DNA of 64,000 bases, taken from the NCBI RefSeq assembly GCF_024622045.1, contig NZ_JANKBP010000002.1; one strand, 5' to 3'. Each line of letters starts with the position of its first letter. Positions within the stretch are counted from its first letter, which is position 1. Made by a program: the position numbers and the translations under genes. Source of the DNA: Rodentibacter caecimuris. GTDB lineage: Bacteria; Pseudomonadota; Gammaproteobacteria; Enterobacterales; Pasteurellaceae. The notes under the pieces are model-generated. The model was not told the origin of the DNA, did not search any database, and worked only from the letters and a program-made list of their open reading frames with translations. This document shows, in pieces, positions 55,530 to 63,334 of the stretch.

Positions 55530-55560
55530 AAAAGAGCGGTCAAACTTGACCGCTCTTTTT
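55530..55560. terminator. Bidirectional terminator between the DUF1176 remnant and deoD
   Basis: AAAAGAGCGGTCAA (55530-55543) and TTGACCGCTCTTTT (55546-55559) form a 14-bp perfect stem. It is flanked by A and T runs and ends both converging units. Same stem sequence as the nlpD terminator. Confidence 0.9.
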
Positions 55561-55578
55561 TACTGCTTAGTCTGTAAA

Positions 55579-56298
55579 TTATGCGTTTTTGTCGTCAATT
55601 AAAATACTTTCTAATGCGATTTCAATCATTTCGTTGAAGGTTAATTGGCGCTCCTCCGCACTGGTTTGTTCGTGAGTTCGAATGTGGTCGGAAACCGTAC
55701 AGATGGTTAATGCACGGGCGCCGAATTCAGCCGCTACGCCGTAGATTCCTGCAGCTTCCATTTCCACACCAAGAATGCCGTATTTTTCCATCACATCGAA
55801 CATTTCAACATCCGGTGTGTAGAATAAATCTGCTGAGAACAAATTCCCGACTTTCACCGCAATGCCTTTCTCTTTTGCCGCTGCAACTGCCGCACTTGTT
55901 AAACCGAAATCGGCAATAGCGGCAAAGTCATTATCTTTAAAACGGATACGGTTTACTTTAGAGTCCGTACAAGCCCCTAACCCAATCACGACATCACGCA
56001 ATTTGACATCCATTTTTACTGCGCCACAAGAACCGACACGAATGAGCTTTTTCACGCCATATTCGGTAATTAATTCTTTAGTGTAGATTGAGCAAGACGG
56101 AATCCCCATACCGTGTCCCATTACTGAGATTTTACGACCTTTATAGGTGCCTGTGAAACCAAGCATATTGCGTACATTGGTGACTTCTTTAGCATCATCT
56201 AAAAATGTTTCTGCGATATATTTCGCACGAAGCGGATCTCCCGGCATTAATACCGCATCAGCAAATGCACCTTCAGGTGCGTTGATATGTGGAGTCAT
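55579..56298 (-). CDS. deoD: Purine nucleoside phosphorylase DeoD
   Basis: 239 residues, hexameric bacterial type. Phosphorolyses purine (deoxy)nucleosides to base and (deoxy)ribose-1-phosphate. Conserved elements: MTPHINAPEGAFADAVLMPGDPLRAK, GHGMGIPSCSIYTKELI near residue 64, VEMEAAGIYG near 178 and the catalytic Asp in TICTVSDHIRT near 204. It lies downstream of nupC on the minus strand (86 bp apart), so imported nucleosides can be cleaved and the bases recycled by gpt. Confidence 0.97.
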   Translation of the reverse strand: MTPHINAPEGAFADAVLMPGDPLRAKYIAETFLDDAKEVTNVRNMLGFTGTYKGRKISVMGHGMGIPSCSIYTKELITEYGVKKLIRVGSCGAVKMDVKLRDVVIGLGACTDSKVNRIRFKDNDFAAIADFGLTSAAVAAAKEKGIAVKVGNLFSADLFYTPDVEMFDVMEKYGILGVEMEAAGIYGVAAEFGARALTICTVSDHIRTHEQTSAEERQLTFNEMIEIALESILIDDKNA

Positions 56299-56384
56299 TG
56301 TATTTACCTCTTTTTTGACAATAATGAAAAGAAACGCACCACGTTAATCGTGGTGCAAAATGTGGCGGGATTTGACCGCACTTA

Positions 56385-57629
56385 TTATAGTGCGCCACTT
56401 AATCCGATGAAAAGACCGGCAATGGTGGCACTCATTAAGTTGGCTAATGTTCCTCCGATAACTGCTTTTAATCCTAAACGGGCGATATCGCCACGGCGAT
56501 TCGGTGCCATACCGCCCAAGCCGCCAATTAGGATGGCGATAGAGCTAAAGTTTGCAAAGCCACAGAGCGCGAAAGTGATAATGGCTTTGGTTTTTTCAGT
56601 TAATACGACGGGTGTATCCGGTTGTAAATATTTTGTGAATTCAAGGTAGCCAACGAATTCATTCACGGCTAATTTCATCCCGATCATTTGTCCTGCAATG
56701 CCAGATTCTTCCCAAGACACCCCGATTAAGTAGGCAAGAGGTTTAAAAATCCAGCCGAAGATGGTTTGTAAGGTTAAATCGCCATAACCAAACCAGCCGC
56801 CGATACCGCCTAAAATACCATTAATTAGGGCAATTAAGGCTACAAAAGCGATTAACATTGCGCCGACATTGAGTGCTAATTGCATACCGGCACTTGCGCC
56901 ACTCGCCATAGCTTCCAGCACATTGGACGGTTTTTCGCTGTCGTCGGCTTCCGGTTGAGAATCAATGAACTGTTGGGTTTGTGGATAAAGAATTTTGGCA
57001 AATAATAATCCTGCCGGAGCCGCCATAAAGGATGCTGCGATCAAATAATTAAGCGGTACGCCCATGCCTGCGTAGCCTGCCATGACCGAGCCGGCGATAG
57101 AAGCCAATCCGCCTACCATAATGGCGAATAATTCGGATTCCGTCATACGGCTGATATAAGGTTTCACCACTAATGGTGCTTCTGTTTGTCCAACGAAAAT
57201 ATTGGCGGCGGCAGACATAGATTCTGCTTTTGATGTACCTAATAGCCTTTGCAAGGCACCACCAATGATTCTAATCACTAATTGCATAATGCCTAAGTAA
57301 TAAAGCACGGAAATTAATCCGGAGAAGAAGACGATAATCGGTAATACTTTCACCGCAAAAATAAAGCCTACATTGCTTGGATCTGCCAATCCGCCAAAGA
57401 CGAAGTTAATCCCTTCATTACCGTAAGCAATTACGTTAGCTACGGCATCGGCGGTTGTGCCCAATACTTTTCGACCAGCCGGTACATATAAAATAAGGGC
57501 TGCAAATCCAATTTGGATTACGAACGCCCCTAGTACTGTTCGCCAATTAATCGCACGACGATTATTTGAGAATAATAATGCGATGGCAATTAATACCACC
57601 ATGCCAAGAATGCTCATTAAAACGTCCAT
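56385..57629 (-). CDS. nupC: Concentrative nucleoside transporter NupC
   Basis: 414 residues from ATG 57629, with GAGGTTT upstream; the Met at 57641 precedes the ribosome site and is rejected. CNT-family proton- or sodium-coupled nucleoside importer. Multiple membrane segments; motifs include GQTEAPLVVKPYI near residue 150, EESGIAGQMIGMKLAVNEFVGY near residue 300 and ALCGFANFSSIAILIGGLGGMAP near 350, which form the substrate and ion sites. Upstream partner of deoD. A partial CRP-like site is at 57742. Confidence 0.96.
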   Translation of the reverse strand: MDVLMSILGMVVLIAIALLFSNNRRAINWRTVLGAFVIQIGFAALILYVPAGRKVLGTTADAVANVIAYGNEGINFVFGGLADPSNVGFIFAVKVLPIIVFFSGLISVLYYLGIMQLVIRIIGGALQRLLGTSKAESMSAAANIFVGQTEAPLVVKPYISRMTESELFAIMVGGLASIAGSVMAGYAGMGVPLNYLIAASFMAAPAGLLFAKILYPQTQQFIDSQPEADDSEKPSNVLEAMASGASAGMQLALNVGAMLIAFVALIALINGILGGIGGWFGYGDLTLQTIFGWIFKPLAYLIGVSWEESGIAGQMIGMKLAVNEFVGYLEFTKYLQPDTPVVLTEKTKAIITFALCGFANFSSIAILIGGLGGMAPNRRGDIARLGLKAVIGGTLANLMSATIAGLFIGLSGAL

Positions 57630-57741
57630 AGTAAACCTCAATTATTAAAGATAAAAACTTGCGCTATTTTACTGTTTTTTTGCCTAATCGTGTGAACTTT
57701 TTCCCAAAAAAGTAATGTAATTATCTAATAAATTATTAATC

Positions 57742-57757
57742 TGTGATCGATACCCTA
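57742..57757. promoter_or_regulatory. Weak CRP-like site upstream of nupC
   Basis: TGTGA-TCGATA-CCCTA: one half-site is perfect, the other poor (about 7/10). Catabolite control of nucleoside uptake is known in relatives, which makes it plausible but unproven. The 492-bp nupC-phoA gap otherwise contains a USS at 57987, the Pho box and AT-rich DNA with no convincing gene. Confidence 0.3.
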
Positions 57758-58055
57758 TTTTGCCTTGAAACTTTTATTGGTATGTATTCGGGATAACCAA
57801 CAATTCCGATGTGATGTAGTAAGCGTACAAAATAAAAAAATTTAAACAATACGTAGGGAGTTGTAGATGGTTTTTTGTAACTTATTGAAATTATTGGTGT
57901 TAAATACACGGATGTTTTTATGCTCAGATTGAAATATCGGTTTTGTATATTTGCTATATAACACCAAAAAATTCTTTATAAAAAATGACCGCACTTTCCT
58001 ACTCTATGGTATGTGAAATTAACCGATTGTTGAAATATTACGGATTCCTATTTAA

Positions 58056-58088
58056 TGTCATCAAAGTGTCATAATGCTTTTTTAGAAT
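58056..58088 (+). promoter_or_regulatory. Pho box (PhoB site) and -10 of phoA
   Basis: TGTCAT at 58056-58061 and again at 58067-58072 form the 11-bp direct-repeat spacing of a PhoB box, followed after 10 bp by TAGAAT (58083-58088) as the -10. There is no good -35, as expected for a PhoB-activated promoter. It lies 34 bp before the phoA ATG. Confidence 0.82.
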
Positions 58089-58121
58089 GCCTTCGTTCAA
58101 TTCATACGATAGGAGAAAAAA

Positions 58122-59525
58122 ATGAAATTGAAATCAATAGGAAAACAAGCATTATTAGGTTTATCTTTGAATGCTCTTATGTTATCTGTGAATGCGGTTG
58201 AGCCGAGTACAGTGAATAATGATATTTCCCAACGAGGTGGAGCCAAGCGTTTAGTAGAAAGTAAAAAATCGGTATTAAGCGAGTTACTGGAAAAAAATCA
58301 GGTTAAAAATGTTATTTTATTAATTGGCGACGGCATGGGCGATTCTGAAATTACCATTGCTCGAAATTATGCGGAAGGGGCGGCTGGTTCGTTTAAAGGA
58401 ATTGATGCTTTGCCTTTTTCCGGTCATATCACGACTTATGCGCTTGATAAAGAGACAAAACTTGTCGAACAGGTGACGGATTCTGCGGCTTCGGCGACAG
58501 CTTGGACATCGGGAATTAAAACCTACAATGGTGCGATAGGTGTGGATGTTTACGGAAAACCTGTAATAAACCTGGCGGAAATTGCCAAAAAATTGGGGAA
58601 AGGTACGGGTAATGTCACCACTGCTGAAATTCAAGATGCAACTCCTGCCTCACTTTTAGCTCATATTAGTCACCGAAAATGTTATGGTCCGACTGCGACC
58701 GCTGAACGTTGTCCGGAAAGTGCTTTAGAAAACGGTGGTTTAGGTTCTATTACAGAGCAATTTTTATCTAATCCTCCGGATATTGTTTTTGGCGGCGGAC
58801 GTAAAACCTTTGATGAAAAGCCTAATGCTGGAGAATTTAAAGACCGTACATTATGGCAGCAAGCGGTTGATAAAGGGTTTAGTTTAGTGAATAACCTTGA
58901 AGGATTAAATAAACTGGATAAAAACAATAAGTTTCCTATTCTAGGTTTATTCTCCGCCGGAAATATGCCTGTTCGTTGGCTAGGTGGGCAAGCTACGTTT
59001 GAGGGAAATCACGATAATCCGATAGAGTGTAAAGCGAACCCGGAACGTGATGCGACAATTCCAAATTTAGCTCAGATGACAGAAAAAGCCATTGAGTTGC
59101 TACAAGAAAATCCGAACGGCTTTTTCTTACAAGTTGAGGGAGCTTCTATTGATAAGCAAGATCATAAAGCGAACCCTTGCGGGCAAATTGGTGAAACCGT
59201 TGATTTAGATGAAGCGGTACAATCCGCCTTGGAATTTGCCCGCAAAGATGGACAAACTTTAGTGATTGTTACAGCGGATCATGCTCACACCAGCCAATTA
59301 GTACCGAATAAAGCGAAACCGGCAGGTTTAACCCAAACACTTAAAGCAAAAGACAATTCAATTATGACGGTCAGTTACGGCACTGGCAAAGAGGCTGATG
59401 ATCAACAGCATACAGGAAGCCAACTTCGCATTGCCGCATACGGCCCGAAAGCTTATGAATTTTCAGGATTGCTGGATCAAACGGATATTTTCTTTATCAT
59501 TAAACAGGCATTACAAGGTAAATAA
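58122..59525 (+). CDS. phoA: Periplasmic alkaline phosphatase
   Basis: 467 residues. The signal peptide covers ~25 residues (cleavage near SVNA). Active-site features align with E. coli PhoA: metal ligand D70 in LLIGDGMGDSE, nucleophile S121 in TDSAASATAW, EGASIDKQDH near residue 345, TADHAHTSQL near 386 and QQHTGSQL near 429. The cysteine pair in CYGPTATAERC would form the known disulfide. It releases phosphate from organic esters in the periplasm. AGGAG precedes the ATG, and the Pho box indicates induction by phosphate starvation. Confidence 0.96.
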   Translation: MKLKSIGKQALLGLSLNALMLSVNAVEPSTVNNDISQRGGAKRLVESKKSVLSELLEKNQVKNVILLIGDGMGDSEITIARNYAEGAAGSFKGIDALPFSGHITTYALDKETKLVEQVTDSAASATAWTSGIKTYNGAIGVDVYGKPVINLAEIAKKLGKGTGNVTTAEIQDATPASLLAHISHRKCYGPTATAERCPESALENGGLGSITEQFLSNPPDIVFGGGRKTFDEKPNAGEFKDRTLWQQAVDKGFSLVNNLEGLNKLDKNNKFPILGLFSAGNMPVRWLGGQATFEGNHDNPIECKANPERDATIPNLAQMTEKAIELLQENPNGFFLQVEGASIDKQDHKANPCGQIGETVDLDEAVQSALEFARKDGQTLVIVTADHAHTSQLVPNKAKPAGLTQTLKAKDNSIMTVSYGTGKEADDQQHTGSQLRIAAYGPKAYEFSGLLDQTDIFFIIKQALQGK

Positions 59526-59553
59526 TTTATTAATTACAACTTAGAGTATAAGC

Positions 59554-59586
59554 AAAGGGAGGCATAGGGATGTGCCCCCTTTTTTA
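59554..59586. terminator. Terminator between phoA and pdxH
   Basis: AAAGGGAGGCA pairs with TGCCCCCTTT (one bulge) and is followed by a T-run. It ends phoA and separates it from convergent pdxH. Confidence 0.75.
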
Positions 59587-59610
59587 TTTTTTATGAGCGT
59601 TAATTGTTAT

Positions 59611-60243
59611 TTAAGGTGAAAGGCGTTCGCGAATCCAACTATTATTTTCGAGACGATATTGAATGCGATCATGTAAACGACTTGGACGACCCTGCCAGAA
59701 TTCTACACAATCCGGTATAACTATGTAGCCGCCCCAATGTGTGGGACGTGGTACGTGAATCGGGTATTTAGCGGCAATAAGTGCGGCTTTTGCCAATAAA
59801 GATTTATAGCCGGAAATGACAGCACTTTGTTTGCTTGCCCAAGCACCAATTCGGCTTGTATAAGGTCGGCTGGCAAAATATTCATCGGATTGTTGATCTG
59901 AAATTTTAACGGCTTTGCCTTCAATACGGACTTGGCGTTCCAGCTCAGGCCAAAAGAAAGTCAGGGCAACATAAGGATTATGCTCGACTGATCGTCCTTT
60001 TTTACTATGATAGTTGGTGAAAAAGACAAAACCCTGTTGATTGACTTCTTTGAGCAATACCATACGACTACTCGGTTTGCCGTTTTCATCCACCGTTGCA
60101 ACATTCATCGCCGTTGGTTCATTGACTTGGCTGGTGATGGCTTCATTCATCCATAATTCAAATTGTGAAATTGGATTTTCGTTACAATCGTATTGGGATA
60201 GCACTCGTTTACGGTACTCTTCTCGAATATTATGCAAATCCAT
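59611..60243 (-). CDS. pdxH: Pyridoxamine 5'-phosphate oxidase
   Basis: 210 residues from ATG 60243, behind AAGGAG; the ORF start at 60261 lies upstream of that site. FMN enzyme that oxidises pyridoxine- or pyridoxamine-phosphate to pyridoxal phosphate. Visible: PTAMNVATVDENGKPSSRMVLLKEV near residue 45, FFTNYHSKKG near 77 and the C-terminal FWQGRPSRLHDRIQY with substrate-binding Arg and His. It lies downstream of the HugZ-type gene, another split-barrel flavin-fold relative, separated by a hairpin. Confidence 0.97.
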   Translation of the reverse strand: MDLHNIREEYRKRVLSQYDCNENPISQFELWMNEAITSQVNEPTAMNVATVDENGKPSSRMVLLKEVNQQGFVFFTNYHSKKGRSVEHNPYVALTFFWPELERQVRIEGKAVKISDQQSDEYFASRPYTSRIGAWASKQSAVISGYKSLLAKAALIAAKYPIHVPRPTHWGGYIVIPDCVEFWQGRPSRLHDRIQYRLENNSWIRERLSP

Positions 60244-60261
60244 TTTTATCTCCTTTTGCAA

Positions 60262-60290
60262 GAAAAAGCCCCAGTGAAAATACTGAGGCT
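60262..60290 (-). terminator. Terminator downstream of the HugZ-type gene
   Basis: Read on the minus strand, AGCCTCAGT pairs with ACTGGGGCT (one G-T pair) followed by TTTTTC, so transcripts of the HugZ-type gene end before pdxH. Confidence 0.75.
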
Positions 60291-60319
60291 AGGATAGATC
60301 TTGTAAAAACATTCGTCAA

Positions 60320-61087
60320 TTAAGATTGGTTAGCGGTCGCTTTTTCGTGTGGGTTGCCTTTAACACCAATGTGTGAAATTTCCCCATTCGGAGTGATTGA
60401 GTAGGCTTGGCCAAAACCTCGCACAAAACGCCCTGCACCAAAAGTTAATTCAATAAGATCAAAATCGGTAAAGTCTCTAATCGTTTTAATACCGCTAACG
60501 TTATTCATGGTTTCGGCTAATTTATCAAGGGCTTTTTCTACGATTGGATCTTCTCTTGGTATGAATCGGGCAGTAGCTTTGTAGCGAAGGCGGGTACGTA
60601 CAATAATTGATTTGGCTTGGCTTTCGTCTTCTAAAAACATGACTTCAACTTGATTTGGATTTCGTTTCAGATTGTCGTAATGTTCTGCAACGGCACTGAT
60701 ATAAATATAATTTTTACCATCAAGAGAAATGATGGGCGCGTAAGAAGCAATCGGTGCGCCTTCAGCATCAAGTGTTGAAAGTACACAGCTCTTCACACTT
60801 TGCCGAAATTCATCAATTTTTGCTTTGATTCGGCCATAGTTTTCCACGGGTTTATTTTCGACACAGAGCGTAATGATGGCTTGTTTGATTGAATTTTCAT
60901 CTGTAGGTTGAGGGAATTCTATGCGTAGTTTTTTGCCATTGTTGTATTCAAAATCTAAACCGCCAAAATCAACATTAATCAGTTTGATTTCGGTGATTTC
61001 TTTTTCTCCACCAAATTTTTTACAAAGCGCAAGCATATCATCTTGATGATGATCATTCATGTGAGTGATAATTCGATTGAAATCCAT
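60320..61087 (-). CDS. HugZ/HutZ-type heme utilisation protein
   Basis: 255 residues. An N-terminal DUF2470-like domain (MDFNRIITHMNDHHQDDMLALCKKFGG) precedes a pyridoxamine-phosphate-oxidase-like split barrel (SCVLSTLDAEGAPIASYAPI near residue 98). The C-terminal loop (GAGRFVRGFGQAYSI, GVKGNPHEK) resembles the heme-contacting tail of HugZ/HutZ. Relatives bind and degrade heme to release iron. It neighbours the HbpA-type heme/glutathione lipoprotein gene, as I recall for H. influenzae HI0853-HI0854. A Fur-like sequence (61201-61215, about 10/14 match to the 7-1-7 box) and a TATAAT (61160-61165, minus strand) lie upstream. Confidence 0.88.
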   Translation of the reverse strand: MDFNRIITHMNDHHQDDMLALCKKFGGEKEITEIKLINVDFGGLDFEYNNGKKLRIEFPQPTDENSIKQAIITLCVENKPVENYGRIKAKIDEFRQSVKSCVLSTLDAEGAPIASYAPIISLDGKNYIYISAVAEHYDNLKRNPNQVEVMFLEDESQAKSIIVRTRLRYKATARFIPREDPIVEKALDKLAETMNNVSGIKTIRDFTDFDLIELTFGAGRFVRGFGQAYSITPNGEISHIGVKGNPHEKATANQS

Positions 61088-61200
61088 TTGAACTCCTATT
61101 TTTTGTCAATGATTTTTTAATCATTTCACGATGTGATAAATAAAAGAAATAGCGAACTCATTATACGGAAGAAAAAAAGATTTTATAGCTAATTTGCAAA

Positions 61201-61215
61201 ATATAATTATTCTTA
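61201..61215. promoter_or_regulatory. Possible Fur box upstream of the HugZ-type gene
   Basis: On the minus strand TAAGAAT-A-ATTATAT matches the Fur 7-1-7 consensus TGATAAT-N-ATTATCA at 10 of 14 positions. The 363-bp gap (61088-61450) also holds a hairpin at 61348 and the terminator at 61413. The background is AT-rich, so this is weak evidence. Confidence 0.35.
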
Positions 61216-61347
61216 TTTGAGGTGAAAGGGGAATAGGAGGCTAATACAGTATTGGTAGCAGTTGCACAAACCTAATTTAGGATTTATTTGTAGGAATACA
61301 CTGCGTGTGTTTGTTTATAACATACTAAAATAAGTTGGTTTTATAAC

Positions 61348-61366
61348 GGACACACGAAGTGTGTCC
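61348..61366. repeat. Hairpin GGACACAC / GTGTGTCC
   Basis: Perfect 8-bp stem with a GAA loop. About 50 bp upstream lies a similar ACAC-TGC-GTGT element (61304-61314). It is built like the GGGACGC hairpin at 37212, suggesting a small family of dispersed intergenic palindromes. Confidence 0.6.
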
Positions 61367-61412
61367 CCACATTTTGTTGAAATTCCTTGCTACATAATAT
61401 CGGGGTAAGAAA

Positions 61413-61444
61413 AAAGTGCGGTTAATTTTAACCGCACTTTTCAT
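61413..61444. terminator. Terminator of the HbpA/GbpA gene, formed by an inverted uptake-signal pair
   Basis: AAAGTGCGGTTAA / TTAACCGCACTTT with a short loop, flanked by A and T runs, 7 bp beyond the stop of the minus-strand gene. Confidence 0.85.
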
Positions 61445-61450
61445 TAGTCA

Positions 61451-63091
61451 TCATTTGCCATCAACACTCACACCATAAAAGGCATCATAGCCGAACGGGC
61501 TTTGAACATAGCCTTTAACACGTGGACTTAGTGGTGCAAATCCGACAGAGTGAGCAATTGGAATCCAAGGTGCTTGTTCGTGAGCAATAACTTGTGCTTG
61601 TTTATATAATGCTGCACGTTCTTCTTTATTCGTTAATCCGATTGCTTTATCTAACAATGCATCAAATTCAGCATTTTTAAAACGGGCAAGGTTTGAATTG
61701 CCGGCATTAGCACTCGACAGTAATGGAGACAGGAAGTTATCCGGATCACCGTTATCGCCTGACCAACCAAAAATACCTGCCGTTAATTCACCGACTTTTG
61801 CCCGTTTTTGGTAATCCGCCCATTCATAAGTTACCGGATTGGTTTTTACCCCCACTTTTGCCCAGTCAGCCATAATCAGTTCAGCCATACGTTTTGGATT
61901 TGGGTTTGATGAGCGAATCACCGGTTGAATCCAGAAATCAGTTTCAAAGCCATTCGGATAGCCTGCTTCTGCTAAGAGTTGTTTCGCTTTCTCGGGATCA
62001 TATGGATAATCTTGAACCTCATCGTTATAACTCCAAATAGTTGGTGGCAACGGATTTTTTGCCGGTGTGCCGGCGCCTTGATACACCGCATCAATAATGG
62101 CTTTTTTATCCACCGCATAATTTAATGCCTGACGCACTTTTACGTTGTCAAAAGGTGCTTTTTCTGTGTTAAATGCGATATAGGCTACGTTCAAGCCTTT
62201 TTGTTCCAAGAGCTGTACTTTCGGATCGGTTTTCATTTTTGCCAAATCCGCCACATTTGGGAATAAAATTAAATCGCAAGTTCCCGATTGTAATTTTGCA
62301 TAACGGGTGGAAGCATCCGGTACGATACTGATCACTAAGCGATCGAGCGGCGTGCGTCCTTTCCAATAATTTTCATTTGCCACATATTGTGCCGCCTGAT
62401 CAATTTTATAGTCCACAAAGACAAACGGGCCCGTACCCACAGGACGGTTATCAATGGTTTCCGGTTTACCTGCTTTTAGCATTGCATCCGCATACTCTGC
62501 AGAATAAATGGAAATAAAATCCATCCCTAAACTTGCTAAGAACGTTGCATCTTTTTTATTTAAGGTAATACGAACAGTATTGTCATCCACTTTCTCTACG
62601 GATTTTAATAAATCAGGAAATTTCATTGCTTTGAAATAAGGATAAGTACCTTTTGACACATTGTGATAAGGATGATTTGGATCTAATTGACGTTGGAATG
62701 AAAAAAGCACATCATCGGCATTGAAATCACGGCTTGGCGTAAACGCCTTGGTGGTATGGAATTTTACCCCTTTACGGAGATGAAACGTATAAGTTAAGCC
62801 GTCTTCGCTAATATCCCAACTTTCCGCCAAGGCAGGCTCAATATCTGTCGAACCTTTTTTAAACTCCACCAATCGGTTATATACTTGCTGTGAACTCGCA
62901 TTATAAGAGGTGCCTTCCATCACAAGTGCAGGACTAAAACCCAATGGTGCTTTCGCCGTGCAATACACAAAAGTATTGTTCGATGATGAAACATTTGCTG
63001 CTTGAGCATTTTTATCGGATGAACCGAATTGATCACAAGCTGCTAAAAGTAATGAAGCAGCCATAAATGTTAGGCTTGTTTTTAATTTCAT
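61451..63091 (-). CDS. hbpA: Heme/glutathione-binding lipoprotein (HbpA/GbpA, DppA family)
   Basis: 546 residues. Lipoprotein signal with lipidated Cys19 (LLAACDQ), then an SBP_bac_5 substrate-binding fold: KAPLGFSPALVMEGTSYNAS, LAESWDISEDGLTYTFHLRKGVKF, VRQALNYAVDKKAI near residue 320 and FGWSGDNGDPDNFLSPLL near 425. It reads almost like H. influenzae HbpA. That protein was first described as heme-binding and later shown to bind glutathione for DppBCDF-mediated import (renamed GbpA). No permease genes are adjacent. GAGGA precedes the start. Confidence 0.95.
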   Translation of the reverse strand: MKLKTSLTFMAASLLLAACDQFGSSDKNAQAANVSSSNNTFVYCTAKAPLGFSPALVMEGTSYNASSQQVYNRLVEFKKGSTDIEPALAESWDISEDGLTYTFHLRKGVKFHTTKAFTPSRDFNADDVLFSFQRQLDPNHPYHNVSKGTYPYFKAMKFPDLLKSVEKVDDNTVRITLNKKDATFLASLGMDFISIYSAEYADAMLKAGKPETIDNRPVGTGPFVFVDYKIDQAAQYVANENYWKGRTPLDRLVISIVPDASTRYAKLQSGTCDLILFPNVADLAKMKTDPKVQLLEQKGLNVAYIAFNTEKAPFDNVKVRQALNYAVDKKAIIDAVYQGAGTPAKNPLPPTIWSYNDEVQDYPYDPEKAKQLLAEAGYPNGFETDFWIQPVIRSSNPNPKRMAELIMADWAKVGVKTNPVTYEWADYQKRAKVGELTAGIFGWSGDNGDPDNFLSPLLSSANAGNSNLARFKNAEFDALLDKAIGLTNKEERAALYKQAQVIAHEQAPWIPIAHSVGFAPLSPRVKGYVQSPFGYDAFYGVSVDGK

Positions 63092-63234
63092 AGTTGTGTC
63101 CTCATTTTAAATTAGATTGGTAAAAGGTATGGTTCTCGATGAGCAGCTCATAAATAGCAATTTATAATTAAGTTTAGCAACAGTGAATACCGAATTTTTC
63201 GTAAAATCACTGCATTATCGTTTAGATATTACAA

Positions 63235-63261
63235 AATGAGCGTACTTTAAGTACGCTCATT
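63235..63261 (-). terminator. Terminator downstream of the adhesin gene
   Basis: AATGAGCGTACTT / AAGTACGCTCATT, a near-perfect palindrome followed on the minus strand by TTTTG. It lies in the 243-bp gap between the adhesin 3' end and hbpA; a USS at 63318 is the only other feature I see there. Confidence 0.8.
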
Positions 63262-63334
63262 ATTTATATCAGATTTTGTGCAGCCAGGGTAAAGATTAAA
63301 AACTTTACTAATTTTGACCGCACTTTTAGGCTAA

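Noticed and set aside
57868..57933. 21-codon ORF with a GGGAG-like site in the nupC-phoA gap
   Set aside because: Too short, no similarity, and the gap is AT-rich; a chance ORF is more likely.
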